Source: Gemmatimonadales bacterium UBA2975 (lineage in GTDB: Bacteria > Gemmatimonadota > Gemmatimonadetes > Longimicrobiales > Gaopeijiaceae). From it: a stretch of 64,000 nt of DNA. Positions 36,735-46,255 of the stretch are shown in pieces (positions within the stretch are counted from its first letter, which is position 1; the number at the start of each line of letters is the position of its first letter). The stretch lies in the NCBI GenBank assembly GCA_002348265.1, contig DEAT01000069.1:37802-101801 (forward strand), given 5' to 3'. The position numbers and the translations under genes were made by a program. The notes beneath the pieces were generated by a model. That model saw nothing but the letters and a program-made list of their open reading frames with translations. It had not been told where the DNA came from and did no database searches.

Positions 36735-38022
36735 ACACATACTTCAAAACCTCCTGTCCCCCTGCATCGAACAGCCTCGCCTCATCGCCGTTGTCATTCC
36801 AGACCGCGTTTCCGTTGTTCATAAAAAAAGAAACTCCGTCCGTCGTACCGTAACCGGTGTAAACCACAACTCTGCGGCCACCGTCAATTTTAGAACCCGC
36901 CGGAAAGCGAAAGCATCGACTCGAGAGGTCACAGAGCTGCCACATTCCAATGTCCAAGCTGGTGGGGCTGTGATTTTCGATCACCACGTACTCAGCATTT
37001 AGATTTGGAGCGTCTTGACTATTAGTACCTGCATCTACGGTGAGTGTAAGAACGTCCTCCATGCTGCTCATTGTCTGATCGCTACGAAGCATCCCGGAAA
37101 TCAGTTCGAGCTCACCGGACTCATCCTCAGACCCGGGTTGGTTAAGATCCCAATCTCCCATCGATTGCAGTTCGACCTGATCATAGGACTCATCCCCTAG
37201 CACTGTTTTATACCTACCGTCAGAGAAGCCTAACACGGTGACGGTACCGTCCCGATCGGTACGCAGCACCTCATCGGCAAAGGAGCTATACGCCGCTAGT
37301 GCCTCGGGACGGGGATGCCCATACGGATTAGTTTCACCCACCGAGATGACTACGACTTCGGGGGAAGCTTCTTCTAAGAATGAATAGGTAAATCCATTGA
37401 CTGCTCCATGATGAGGAGCCTTCAGCAAGGTCACATCCTCGACCACCCCTCTTCCTTGCCAAAATTCCAGTTCGGGTCTCTCTGAATCTCCTGAGAAGAA
37501 GGCTAGGAACTCGCCATACCGTAGAAGGACCCCTACAGATCGATTGTTTTGCCCTTCCATCGACAGTGGCAGAGGAAGGATATCCAGAGAGATCTCGTCT
37601 AGAATGAGAGTCCTCGGCACAGCCTGAAGATACCGAACATCCAAACGCTCTATATGAGCCATAAGTTCCCTGTATGTCTCTGTCGTGTGGGGCGTGCCAT
37701 TATCGACATACGTGTCTACAGGGCGGGCCGTGAGAACGTCATCCAACCCGCCTATGTGATCGGCGTGCGCATGAGTTGCTATAAGAAGAGCGATCTCGCT
37801 GACGCCGAGCCTCGTCAATTGACGAAGGGGTGAAACCCGCCCCGCATCGATCATTACAACTCTGCCACTCGGCGTTCGGATCACGGTCGCGTCCCCTTGC
37901 CCTACATCGAGGAAGGTGATCGCAACCGGTTTAGGAGTCTCAGGACCGGCCATGGCCTGACCCAACACTGGGCTCGTTGCGGCCAGCGAAGCAACAAGAG
38001 CTAGCATGAAACGAACAGTCAT
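36727..38022 (-). CDS. ComEC/Rec2-like MBL fold hydrolase with lamin-tail domain, exported
   Basis: A 431-aa exported protein. After a signal peptide (cleaved near VLGQA), the MBL domain shows FLDVGQGDATVI, the metal motif THAHADHIGGLDD and LKAPHHGAVNGF, as in the C-terminal domain of the DNA-uptake protein ComEC, though the ComEC membrane channel is missing. The last 110 residues (from about 320) form a lamin-tail/LTD-type immunoglobulin-like domain, commonly joined to secreted nucleases. An extracellular nuclease or phosphodiesterase is likely. ATG at 38022 is chosen for its signal peptide; the open frame begins 25 codons earlier. Confidence 0.85.
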   Translation of the reverse strand: MTVRFMLALVASLAATSPVLGQAMAGPETPKPVAITFLDVGQGDATVIRTPSGRVVMIDAGRVSPLRQLTRLGVSEIALLIATHAHADHIGGLDDVLTARPVDTYVDNGTPHTTETYRELMAHIERLDVRYLQAVPRTLILDEISLDILPLPLSMEGQNNRSVGVLLRYGEFLAFFSGDSERPELEFWQGRGVVEDVTLLKAPHHGAVNGFTYSFLEEASPEVVVISVGETNPYGHPRPEALAAYSSFADEVLRTDRDGTVTVLGFSDGRYKTVLGDESYDQVELQSMGDWDLNQPGSEDESGELELISGMLRSDQTMSSMEDVLTLTVDAGTNSQDAPNLNAEYVVIENHSPTSLDIGMWQLCDLSSRCFRFPAGSKIDGGRRVVVYTGYGTTDGVSFFMNNGNAVWNDNGDEARLFDAGGQEVLKYVYE

Positions 38023-38170
38023 GATCAGAGATCCCTGTAGTTCATGGCACCCACTCGAAGGCAACTTTCGTCTATTCGAGTCAAACAAACGAGTCACTCG
38101 CTCCTTCTAGAACTCTCCGAACAATCTCCACAACGTAATGCGCCGTATCTGCTGACCCGGAGTTTGGAGA

Positions 38171-38836
38171 TCAGTTCGCCGGAACCGTAACAGACATACC
38201 CCAGCCTTCATTCGAACGTAAAGGCGCTGTCGGCGTGAACTCTATCCAGCCGACTGAGAGTTTGCGAGCCATAACCGCCGCGAAGGTCCCACCCACCACG
38301 CCAAAGAAAAACGCTCCCCGACGCTGATCTCTCTCTTTCTGCTGCGCATCCAATTCGCTTTTACTAATAGGGTTCACGCAGTAGGTGTTCGATTCCTGTG
38401 CAGTGCACCCAGGCACTTTACCAAATCCAACCACCGGCCCGATGAAATAACCAAGCGCCGCAAACACTCCACCGCCAATCACTCCACCACCAAGTGTCCA
38501 CATAGCAGGGTTCCCCTTCTCCATAGGCCGTTCCAAGGACACTTCTTCAAAAAGAAGTGTGCGTCGCTGTATCGGTGCGGGATCGCATATGGGGGCCTCT
38601 CCGTGCATCTCACCGGCCCGACAAATAGGCTTACCTCGGCTCAGGAGAGTGAAGGTGTTGCCTTCCACCGACAGAACTCTACCTGCGATCGCGCCGTTTA
38701 CTCGGACTGAATCTCCGGCCAATAATGCACCCGCTGCACTTGCAGGCTGACCTGAGATACCGGCAGCGGAGGAACCGAGCATAATTACCCCTAGAACACA
38801 TGCTCGACCGCATAGGACCTTAAGGTATCGTTTCAC
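38171..38836 (-). CDS. Hypothetical membrane or exported protein
   Basis: I do not recognise this protein (221 aa from the GTG at 38836; the frame is open to 38953). An N-terminal hydrophobic stretch ends near SGQPASA, followed by a short beta domain (DSVRVNGAIAGRVLSVEGNTF) that could bind or sense something at the envelope, a glycine-rich hydrophobic segment (GGGVIGGGVFAALGYFIGP) and a second small hydrophobic run. A Cys pair flanks the QESNTYC region. It sits alone between the MBL and PQQ genes on the - strand. The start is uncertain, with no clear ribosome binding site. Confidence 0.55.
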   Translation of the reverse strand: MKRYLKVLCGRACVLGVIMLGSSAAGISGQPASAAGALLAGDSVRVNGAIAGRVLSVEGNTFTLLSRGKPICRAGEMHGEAPICDPAPIQRRTLLFEEVSLERPMEKGNPAMWTLGGGVIGGGVFAALGYFIGPVVGFGKVPGCTAQESNTYCVNPISKSELDAQQKERDQRRGAFFFGVVGGTFAAVMARKLSVGWIEFTPTAPLRSNEGWGMSVTVPAN

Positions 38837-39001
38837 TTTTTTGAACTCGGGCGCATACTTAAAGGGGCTCGCCAGATCACCACAAGATGACAAATAACGC
38901 ACCTTGAGGGTTGAGCGGAAAGCCGCATGACCACTTGGCCACTTTCTATACACGTAGAGACCCTGCTCCCGATGTGTCCAGACTTGCCCAGTCAGCTCAG
39001 G

Positions 39002-40774
39002 TCAATTCCCAGAAACGTCCAGTGAAAAGGTCCATACCGTGGGCGCGTCGGCATCTGGCCGATCTCCACGGGTCGCCCGCCCGCCAAGAATCGTGATGTA
39101 CTGGCGCCCATCAATAGCGTAGGTCATCGGCGATCCCGTTCCACGACCGACTTCTACTGCCCAAATCTCCTGACCCGAATTCGCATCGAGTGCAATCATA
39201 CGGTCACCACTCCCCCAGAACACCAGATTCCCTCCGGTAGAGAGCGCGCCTCCGTTCTCTCCCTGCGACTCGACGCGCCAGACTTCGTGATTCTCAACCG
39301 GATCCCAAGCTAGAAAGAAGGTTCTAGGTCCCTGAATCTGTGGCCGGGTCACCCCCTGTCCTCCTCTCAAGACAGTGCCGGTGTTCCAGGCGCCTTTCAT
39401 GTAGTCGAACCCCTCGGTCATTTCATAGAAGTAGTTGTTGTTTTTCGCAGGCAAGTACACGAGACCGGTCTGACGATTGAAAGCCATCGGTGGCCAGTTA
39501 TGGGCTCCAGTGGGGCCGGGGGCCAGGTAGACACCTTGGCCAGTCTGCCCATAGCGTGCCTCAGGTGTCTCTACAGGGCGTCCCAAGTCATCGATACCGG
39601 ACGCCCAGGTAACGTCATCCGCGAAGGCTTCAGCTGAGATAAATTCACCGGTCGCTCTATCAATCACGTAAAAGAAGCCATTCTTAGGCGCTTGAACTAT
39701 GACTTCTCTCATCTCCCCTTCAATCTCAATGTCTAGAAGCATGAGCGGCTGTGTAGCCGTGTAGTCCCAGTCGTCACCTGGCGTGGTCTGGTAATGCCAG
39801 CGGTATTCCCCCGTGTCTCCGTCTAAGGCCACAATCGAAGATAGGTACAAGTTGTCCCCCCCTCCCGGACTGCGATGATCGCGATTCCAAGGCGATCCAT
39901 TGCCCGTACCTATATAGAGAAGGTTCAGGTCGCCGTCGTAAGCCATCGCATCCCAAACCGTTCCTCCGCCACCTATCTCCCACCATCTGCCATTCCAGGT
40001 CTCTGCGGCGAGTTCCATAGCCTGGCTCTCAAACCCGTCTTCCGGGTTACCTGGCACCGTGTAGGTGCGCCAGAGTTGCTCTCCATCCTCAACGCGATAG
40101 GCCGTCACGTAGCCTCGAACGCCGTATTCGGCACCGCCATTGCCGATCACGACCTTGTCCCGAAACACTCGAGGAGCACCTGTGATGCTGTAGTCCTCTC
40201 CAGCAGGCGTAGTCTGAACACTCCACACGACACGACCATTTTGTTTGTTTAGTGCTACTAGTCGGCCATCTAGAAGTCCGACGAAAACCTTGTCTCCATG
40301 CACGGCAACACCACGGTTCACATCTCCACAACACGCCCTGGGGCCACCTTCCTGCTCACCCGGGATGCCTGGATCCCAATACCAGAGTTCCTTGCCGGTT
40401 AGCGCATCAAGAGCAAAGACCGTGCTCATCGGACCCGTTGCATACATCACACCATCAACGACGATCGGCGTCGCTTCTAGTCGAGCACCCCGACGAGGAA
40501 TGTCGTAGGTCCACGCGATTCCCAGCCGGTTCACGTTGACCGTAGAAATCTGATCAAGCGGACTATAGCGCTGCTCCCCTAGATCCCGTCCGTGGCCGCT
40601 CCATTCGTCATCGGAAACAGGTGCAGCATCAATGGGGGGGGCGAGTGGCACATACACTGAAGACTGGACCGCTGGATCCTGCATGCCAGACAACTCGGGC
40701 GGCAATAAATAAGAACTCACGAGCACAATACCAGACAATGCCAGCACGATCACGTCACCGAACAAACACTTCAT
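39002..40774 (-). CDS. PQQ-dependent dehydrogenase (beta-propeller quinoprotein)
   Basis: A 590-aa quinoprotein of the methanol/glucose dehydrogenase class. An N-terminal hydrophobic anchor is followed by repeated propeller blades (GIAWTYDIPR, VFALDALTGKELW, LVALNKQNGRVVW, IVALDGDTGEYRWHYQ). The vicinal cysteines in PRACCGDVNRG match the Cys-Cys ring characteristic near the PQQ site. No heme c domain is present, so a soluble cytochrome or quinone takes the electrons. Substrate (alcohol or sugar) is unknown. ATG at 40774 is used; a TTG one codon earlier is also open. No PQQ synthesis genes are in the window. Confidence 0.87.
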   Translation of the reverse strand: MKCLFGDVIVLALSGIVLVSSYLLPPELSGMQDPAVQSSVYVPLAPPIDAAPVSDDEWSGHGRDLGEQRYSPLDQISTVNVNRLGIAWTYDIPRRGARLEATPIVVDGVMYATGPMSTVFALDALTGKELWYWDPGIPGEQEGGPRACCGDVNRGVAVHGDKVFVGLLDGRLVALNKQNGRVVWSVQTTPAGEDYSITGAPRVFRDKVVIGNGGAEYGVRGYVTAYRVEDGEQLWRTYTVPGNPEDGFESQAMELAAETWNGRWWEIGGGGTVWDAMAYDGDLNLLYIGTGNGSPWNRDHRSPGGGDNLYLSSIVALDGDTGEYRWHYQTTPGDDWDYTATQPLMLLDIEIEGEMREVIVQAPKNGFFYVIDRATGEFISAEAFADDVTWASGIDDLGRPVETPEARYGQTGQGVYLAPGPTGAHNWPPMAFNRQTGLVYLPAKNNNYFYEMTEGFDYMKGAWNTGTVLRGGQGVTRPQIQGPRTFFLAWDPVENHEVWRVESQGENGGALSTGGNLVFWGSGDRMIALDANSGQEIWAVEVGRGTGSPMTYAIDGRQYITILGGRATRGDRPDADAPTVWTFSLDVSGN

Positions 40775-40940
40775 CAATCACACTCCGAAGGGGATACCTA
40801 ACACATGATACGCGCTCAGATCTAGCAATGCACAGAAGCACCTTGAATAGTCGGTCCAAAACAATCAGCAATTGCGACACATCGCTCAGGCACGCATGCT
40901 CCACTCCCACGCCTATACCTCCTGAAGCGCGACTTCGATC

Positions 40941-42608
40941 ATGAATCAAGCCCGTTACCTGACTTTACTCACGTACCTGCTCATTCTCACCACTTCTGGG
41001 TGCACCAGTTCAGACGCTCCCATTTCCCTGGACTCTGTCGGAATTCAAGCCGCACTAGCCTCAATTGAGCCCTCTGCGATCGAGTATCACATGAGTGTCC
41101 TCTCAGATGATTCCCTGCAGGGTCGAGCCCCTGGAACTCCAGGGTATGAATCAGCAGCCCTATACGCTCAGGCGGAATTCCAGAGGATGGGTCTTCAGCC
41201 GGCCGGCGTTAACGGCACTTGGCGACAGGATGTACCACTACGCCATAGCACAGTGGTTGAAGAAGAGAGCAGGTTTTCAGTCTGGACGCCGGTAGGCACA
41301 CAAAACATGACGTATGATGAAGACTTCTATCTGGCGGCTGACCCAGTGCGCGAGAAAGCAGAGATTGAATTAGCTGAAGTTGTATTTGTCGGGTTCGGCG
41401 TCAGTGCTCCCGACCTCGGGTACGATGACTACACTGAAGCCGATGTAGATGGGAAGGTGGTTATGTACCTGAACGGGGCACCTTCCTTCTTACCGAGCAA
41501 TGAGCGCGCATACTATTCCTCAGGTGCAACAAAAACTTCCGAAGCGATTAGCCGCGGGGCGATCGGCACGATGACATTCTGGGCCCCTGACGACCCACGT
41601 CTTCGCTGGAATGTGAACGCGGCCCGCTCAAAACGGGGAGCTTATGCCTGGCTAGACCCTAGCGGCCAGCCTAACCGCGGGCATGACCAGATCCGAGGGA
41701 GCGCATCGCTTAACCAATCGGCCGCTGAAGCCCTATTCCAAGGAGCCTACGTGTCACTCGAAGATGCTATAGCATCCGCTCAGGCAGGTACCCCTCAATC
41801 GGTGCTCTTAGCTACTAGAGTCTCTATCTCGACAACAACGATCCATAGCAACGTGGAAAGCTGGAATGTCCTCGCCAAGTTAGAAGGGAGTGATCCAAAG
41901 CTTAAAAACGAGTACGTCAGCTACGTAGCCCACGCCGATCACTTCGGCGTCGGTGTGAACTTTACAGGGGACTCCATCTACAATGGAGCGCATGACAACG
42001 CATCTGGAAGCGCTATAGTTCTTGAAATCGCGCGAGCTTTTAAGAGCCTGCCTGAGCCACCAAGTCGCTCAGTTCTGTTCATGATTGTGACAGCCGAGGA
42101 ATGGGGGCTGCTCGGATCGGACTACTTTGTTCACAATCCAACGGTCTCACAGTCAGGCCTCGTCGCAAACTTCTCTCTCGATATGCCGTTTCTTTTCCAC
42201 CCGCTGCGAGACATTGTCCCGTATGGTGCAGAGCACTCCAGCATGGGGGAATCAGTAGCTCAGGCTGCCGCGCACATGGGAATAGCTATTGGTCCAGATC
42301 CGATCCCAGAGCAGGTTCTCTTTATCAGAAGTGACCATTACAGCTTCATCCAGCAGGGTATCCCTGCACTCTTCATAAAAAGTGGCTTTGAGACCGGGGA
42401 CCAGCGAGACGGAGGAGAGATAAATACGGCATTCCGTCAGGAGAGTTATCACACCCCCTTCGATGACATGTCACAGGCCTTCGACTTCGGAGCCGGAGCA
42501 GACCACGCCCGCGTTAACTTCCTGACAGGGTACGTCATCGCCCAAGAAGAAAACCGGCCAACGTGGAATGCGGGCGATTTCTTCGGGGGGCTTTTCGCCG
42601 GGAGCTAA
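40941..42608 (+). CDS. M28 family metallopeptidase, lipoprotein
   Basis: A 555-aa exported zinc aminopeptidase. The signal ends at a lipobox (TSGC). A PA (protease-associated) insert occupies about residues 130-250. Zinc-site motifs are AHADHFGVG, NGAHDNASGSAIVLEIAR, TAEEWGLLGSDYF and a final His in RSDHYSF. It likely removes N-terminal residues from peptides in the periplasm. It is divergent from the PQQ dehydrogenase and convergent with argG, with a hairpin between. Confidence 0.9.
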   Translation: MNQARYLTLLTYLLILTTSGCTSSDAPISLDSVGIQAALASIEPSAIEYHMSVLSDDSLQGRAPGTPGYESAALYAQAEFQRMGLQPAGVNGTWRQDVPLRHSTVVEEESRFSVWTPVGTQNMTYDEDFYLAADPVREKAEIELAEVVFVGFGVSAPDLGYDDYTEADVDGKVVMYLNGAPSFLPSNERAYYSSGATKTSEAISRGAIGTMTFWAPDDPRLRWNVNAARSKRGAYAWLDPSGQPNRGHDQIRGSASLNQSAAEALFQGAYVSLEDAIASAQAGTPQSVLLATRVSISTTTIHSNVESWNVLAKLEGSDPKLKNEYVSYVAHADHFGVGVNFTGDSIYNGAHDNASGSAIVLEIARAFKSLPEPPSRSVLFMIVTAEEWGLLGSDYFVHNPTVSQSGLVANFSLDMPFLFHPLRDIVPYGAEHSSMGESVAQAAAHMGIAIGPDPIPEQVLFIRSDHYSFIQQGIPALFIKSGFETGDQRDGGEINTAFRQESYHTPFDDMSQAFDFGAGADHARVNFLTGYVIAQEENRPTWNAGDFFGGLFAGS

Positions 42609-42610
42609 AC

Positions 42611-42636
42611 GAAGTAGCCCGATAATCGGTTACTTC
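42611..42636. terminator. Bidirectional hairpin between M28 peptidase and argG
   Basis: GAAGTAGCC and GGTTACTTC form a 9-bp stem (one G-U) with an 8-base loop three bases after the M28 stop, between convergent genes. The following CTTCCGCTTCTTATT is only moderately T-rich, so efficiency is uncertain. Confidence 0.5.
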
Positions 42637-42653
42637 ACACCTTCCGCTTCTTA

Positions 42654-43889
42654 TTACTCCCTAGTCGTCTGCTCCAGAATGACGTTATGTGCTTTGAGTC
42701 GAAGTGCGTTGAGGCGTATGAAGCCGCGAGCGTCTTCCTGATCATACCCACCTGCCACATCCATTGAAGACAGTTCCTGATCGTAGAGCGAACTCGTCGA
42801 ACTACGCCCTCGGCATATGACGTTACCCTTGAGCAGTCGCACATTGACTTCACCGTCAATCAACCTTTCCGACTGACGAAATGCTGCCCGGATGAAGTCC
42901 ATCTCCGGAGAGAACCAAAACCCATTGTATATGATCTCTGCAAATCTCGGTGAGAGCATATCGCGCAGGCGAAGTACTTCCCGATCCATGGCGATACCTT
43001 CAAGATCACGGATGGCGTGGTGAAGGATTGTCCCACCAGGGGTTTCATAGACACCCCGAGATTTGATTCCCACAAATCGATTTTCCACCATGTCGACGCG
43101 ACCGATCCCGTGTTCCCCACCCTTGTAATTCAGGTAGCTGAATAGCTCGACAGGCTCACTCAGGTCTACACCCTCGTCTTCACACATAAGGCGAACCGGC
43201 ATCGCGTCCTTGTAATGTATGATCATATCCGTTGGTCTATCGGGGGTATCCTCTAGTGAACGCGTCAGCTTAAACATGTCATCCAGAGGAATCGCTTCGG
43301 GGTCTTCCAGCATACCAGCCTCATAAGACCGATGCATGAGGTTCTCATCACTGGAATAGGGCTTTTCTGCAGTCGCCTCAACTGGTATCTCATGGCACTT
43401 GGCGAAAGCGAGCAGGTCGCTCCGACCTTGGAATCGACCCAAGAATTCGGGATCTTTCCACGGCGCTATGATCTCTATATCAGGAGCTAGAGCCGCAAAC
43501 GCGAGTTCGAAGCGAACTTGATCGTTTCCTTTGCCCGTCGCCCCATGAGACACCGCACCGGCGCCCTCCGCAAGTGCGATTTCGACCTGACGTCTCGCGA
43601 TCACCGGGCGAGCTAATGAGGTGCCTAAGAGGTACCGATTCTCGTACACCGCATTGCCTGCAATCGCCGGAAAAATGAACTCGGTCACAAAATCCTGCTT
43701 GAGATCTTCCACAAACACTTTGGATGCCCCAGTAGCCTTCGCCCGCTCCGCAACATCATCAAAGTCTTCTTGCTGTCCCACGTCCGCTACGTACGCAAGG
43801 ACTTCGTACCCTTGCTCTTGCAGATCCTTGAGGATGCACGCGGTGTCCAACCCTCCGCTGTAGGCTAAAACGACCTTTTTCTCTGACAT
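42654..43889 (-). CDS. argG: Argininosuccinate synthase
   Basis: Condenses citrulline and aspartate with ATP in arginine biosynthesis. 411 aa, normal for the family. The N-type ATP pyrophosphatase loop is AYSGGLDTACIL near residue 8 (Ala where Ser is usual after SGGLDT), followed by YVADVGQQEDFDD and the citrulline/aspartate-binding segments HGATGKGNDQVRFE and IGRVDMVENRFVGIKSRGVYE. GGGAAGA eight bases upstream supports the ATG. No other arg genes adjoin it. Confidence 0.96.
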   Translation of the reverse strand: MSEKKVVLAYSGGLDTACILKDLQEQGYEVLAYVADVGQQEDFDDVAERAKATGASKVFVEDLKQDFVTEFIFPAIAGNAVYENRYLLGTSLARPVIARRQVEIALAEGAGAVSHGATGKGNDQVRFELAFAALAPDIEIIAPWKDPEFLGRFQGRSDLLAFAKCHEIPVEATAEKPYSSDENLMHRSYEAGMLEDPEAIPLDDMFKLTRSLEDTPDRPTDMIIHYKDAMPVRLMCEDEGVDLSEPVELFSYLNYKGGEHGIGRVDMVENRFVGIKSRGVYETPGGTILHHAIRDLEGIAMDREVLRLRDMLSPRFAEIIYNGFWFSPEMDFIRAAFRQSERLIDGEVNVRLLKGNVICRGRSSTSSLYDQELSSMDVAGGYDQEDARGFIRLNALRLKAHNVILEQTTRE

Positions 43890-43939
43890 ATTCTATTCTT
43901 CCCGATTCCAATTTCCGGTTGGCGAAGCCCCAGCTTTAT

Positions 43940-44362
43940 CTATCTCTGCGCCATATCGGCTAAGTACTCGCGCATCGCAACCATACGCTCCTTAGAACCC
44001 GGCCAATCCGCTGCAACTGCCTCCACGTTCGTCAGGCGGGGACGAAATCCAGAACTCTCTCGTAGATCATCAATCATATGCTCAAGCTTGCAGAATACAG
44101 CCAACATCTCACCACTCGCATCATAAAACATCGCCCGATCAATCGCTCCATGGACAACAAAGGATGCAGCCATTTCCCAGTAACTTAGGACCATACGGAC
44201 GTAGGTGGCGCTCTCCTCAGTCTGCATCAGGGAAGAGACCTCGTCGAGCGAAGCGGGGTTGAATGAACGAATGTACCAGTGTCTCGCTTCTCGCATCTTC
44301 TCTTCACGACGCAGGTCGTAAAGTTTCATCAAGGACTGCGCACTCTCGTGTGGGGTTGCCAT
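43940..44362 (-). CDS. Hypothetical protein, possibly DUF4760-like
   Basis: A 140-aa mostly helical cytosolic protein: SAQSLMKLYDLRREEKMREARHW, then YVRMVLSYWEMAASFVVHGAID and a C-terminal helix. The pattern is reminiscent of DUF4760-type proteins, but I am unsure of the assignment. It lies 50 bases upstream of argG on the same strand and may be co-transcribed. Base usage resembles the neighbours, supporting a real gene. Function unknown. Confidence 0.6.
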   Translation of the reverse strand: MATPHESAQSLMKLYDLRREEKMREARHWYIRSFNPASLDEVSSLMQTEESATYVRMVLSYWEMAASFVVHGAIDRAMFYDASGEMLAVFCKLEHMIDDLRESSGFRPRLTNVEAVAADWPGSKERMVAMREYLADMAQR

Positions 44363-44484
44363 TCGAACCTCTGGGTATCGAAAACGTGATGTAACGACAT
44401 GTATTTAGCAGACGGATTTTGTTTACCGAAAGCGCACCATGATAGCCAGTGCATTTTAACTAGCCACCCCACTCGCGCTCCTAC

Positions 44485-45093
44485 TCAGGTACCGCCTCGA
44501 CGGATCATGGTGCGCAGGACTTGATCGATACGCTCAAGGCGAGATCCCTCATCCTGAATCTCGAGTAGCCTCTGATGCCACGGAAACTCCATCTGTATCG
44601 CCTGGGCTAGCGAGTATGAGAGCTCTGAGTGGACGCTGAGTTCATGCAGATGATCTGGCCTATTAGGAAGAAGATCGAGGAGTGCATCTAAGAGCTGTAT
44701 GGATTCACCCCTTCTGAATTCCATCTCTTCATCCCGCATTGCGGAAGCATCCTTGTAATCGGTAACGATCGCCTCGAAGTAAAGCGATTTTTGTTCTAAT
44801 CCCTCGTCTATTGCGAAGCGACCTACGCCCTTAACAATCAAAATAAATCGGCCGTCTTCTAATTCCTCGTGCTGTTGGATCTCAGCCAAACAACCGACCC
44901 GACCTTCCTCACCCAGAAACGGGCCCTGTTCGTCCCAATCATGAAAAATCAGTCCGAAGTTACGATTGGTCTTGAGCACGTCAGCAACCATTTCTCGGTA
45001 TCGCTGCTCAAATACATGGAGCGGCATGACAGCACCCGGCAAGAGCACTATAGGGAGAGGAAATAGCGGAAGACGGTATCGGTTCTCAGGCAT
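44485..45093 (-). CDS. LON peptidase substrate-binding domain protein
   Basis: A stand-alone LON N-terminal (PUA-like) domain protein of 202 aa. The family start YRLPLFPLPIVLLPGAVMPLHVFEQRYREMV is clear. Neither the AAA+ nor the protease domain of Lon is present, as is normal for this family, which may bind unfolded protein. The frame is open to 45174, but that would run past the start of the divergent hydroxylase gene; ATG at 45093 fits the family start and leaves a 66-base intergenic space. Confidence 0.87.
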   Translation of the reverse strand: MPENRYRLPLFPLPIVLLPGAVMPLHVFEQRYREMVADVLKTNRNFGLIFHDWDEQGPFLGEEGRVGCLAEIQQHEELEDGRFILIVKGVGRFAIDEGLEQKSLYFEAIVTDYKDASAMRDEEMEFRRGESIQLLDALLDLLPNRPDHLHELSVHSELSYSLAQAIQMEFPWHQRLLEIQDEGSRLERIDQVLRTMIRRGGT

Positions 45094-45159
45094 CGACTGG
45101 AGGGTAAGCAACAAGGATGAGGCGATGTGTAATTCGCGGCGGGATCTTATCATTACAGA

Positions 45160-46191
45160 ATGATCCCAGATCAACAGCTAAAGCCAGAGCCGTGGGGTTT
45201 TCACCTACTTGGCCTAGGCCCTGTATTAGCAGTAATAGGTGGGAATGTAGTTGGTGGAGCATGGGTTCTGTCAGGTATTGTCTACATGCTTGTCATTGCC
45301 CCGATCCTCGATTTAGCCTTCGGTAAAGCGACCCAGCCACGTCCTCCGCGGGCATCCGGAAGACCCTTCGAGGCACTACTCTATGTACACGCAACTCTTC
45401 AGTTCGCGGCAGTCTGCACGCTCCTGTACCGAGCTGGCCTCGATGCGGGTCATTGGACCATGTGGGGAGGTGCCCTCAGCACAGGTGTGAGTTCGGGTGT
45501 GTCCGGTATCATCGTCGCCCATGAACTGGGGCATCGCAAACCACGATCACTAGGTTGGTGGATTGGTCGCTTAAACTTGCTCACAGTTCTGTATTTGCAT
45601 TTTACGACAGAACACAACCACACACACCATCGCCATGTTTCGACGACCATGGATCCCGCATCCGCTCGCCGCGGCGAATCTCTCTGGGCCTTCGTAATCA
45701 GGACCATACCTAGCCAATTCCAAGATGCAGCTCAAGTACATGCGATAAGAGGGAAAACAGGCCTGCAAAACCCTGTGCACCGAGGAGCAGTCGTTCAGAT
45801 AGTAGTAGTCGCCGGAGTCTGGTCCGTGATGGGTATACCCGCAGTCTCAGCATTCCTAGCCCAAGCCTTATTTGCGATTTTCCTGCTCGAATACATCAAC
45901 TATATCCGCCACTATGGGCTCCACCGTGAAGTGGGAGAGCGACAGACCGAAATGCACTCGTGGCAGTCTGAGGAGCGATGGTCTCGCTGGACCCTGCTCG
46001 AACTGACACGCCACCCCGCACATCACCTGAAGGCCAGCGTACCCTTCTGGGAACTCAAGCCATACCCGAATGCGCCAACTTTGCCGACGGGTTACTACGG
46101 CTGTTTTTGGCTCGCAGTAGTGCCCCCACTATGGCGCCGCATGGTGGATGGCCGTATTCCATCAGAAATTAGAAATTCCGCTGTGGATTGA
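45160..46191 (+). CDS. AlkB-like alkane 1-monooxygenase
   Basis: A 343-aa integral-membrane di-iron hydroxylase. Six hydrophobic segments and the eight-histidine pattern are present: HELGHRK (near residue 126), EHNHTHHRHV (about 150) and RHPAHHL (near 288); NYIRHYGLHR is a further AlkB signature. It should hydroxylate terminal methyl groups of alkanes or similar chains, using rubredoxin electrons. No rubredoxin gene is adjacent. Products could enter beta-oxidation through the FadJ-like enzyme at 7-9 kb. Divergent from the LON-domain gene and upstream of the exported FAH-family gene. Confidence 0.9.
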   Translation: MIPDQQLKPEPWGFHLLGLGPVLAVIGGNVVGGAWVLSGIVYMLVIAPILDLAFGKATQPRPPRASGRPFEALLYVHATLQFAAVCTLLYRAGLDAGHWTMWGGALSTGVSSGVSGIIVAHELGHRKPRSLGWWIGRLNLLTVLYLHFTTEHNHTHHRHVSTTMDPASARRGESLWAFVIRTIPSQFQDAAQVHAIRGKTGLQNPVHRGAVVQIVVVAGVWSVMGIPAVSAFLAQALFAIFLLEYINYIRHYGLHREVGERQTEMHSWQSEERWSRWTLLELTRHPAHHLKASVPFWELKPYPNAPTLPTGYYGCFWLAVVPPLWRRMVDGRIPSEIRNSAVD

Positions 46192-46255
46192 CCTCCGACC
46201 ACACGGACCGCACTCTGATTGTCCATCACCCTCAACGAATGGAATGAGGAAGGGC

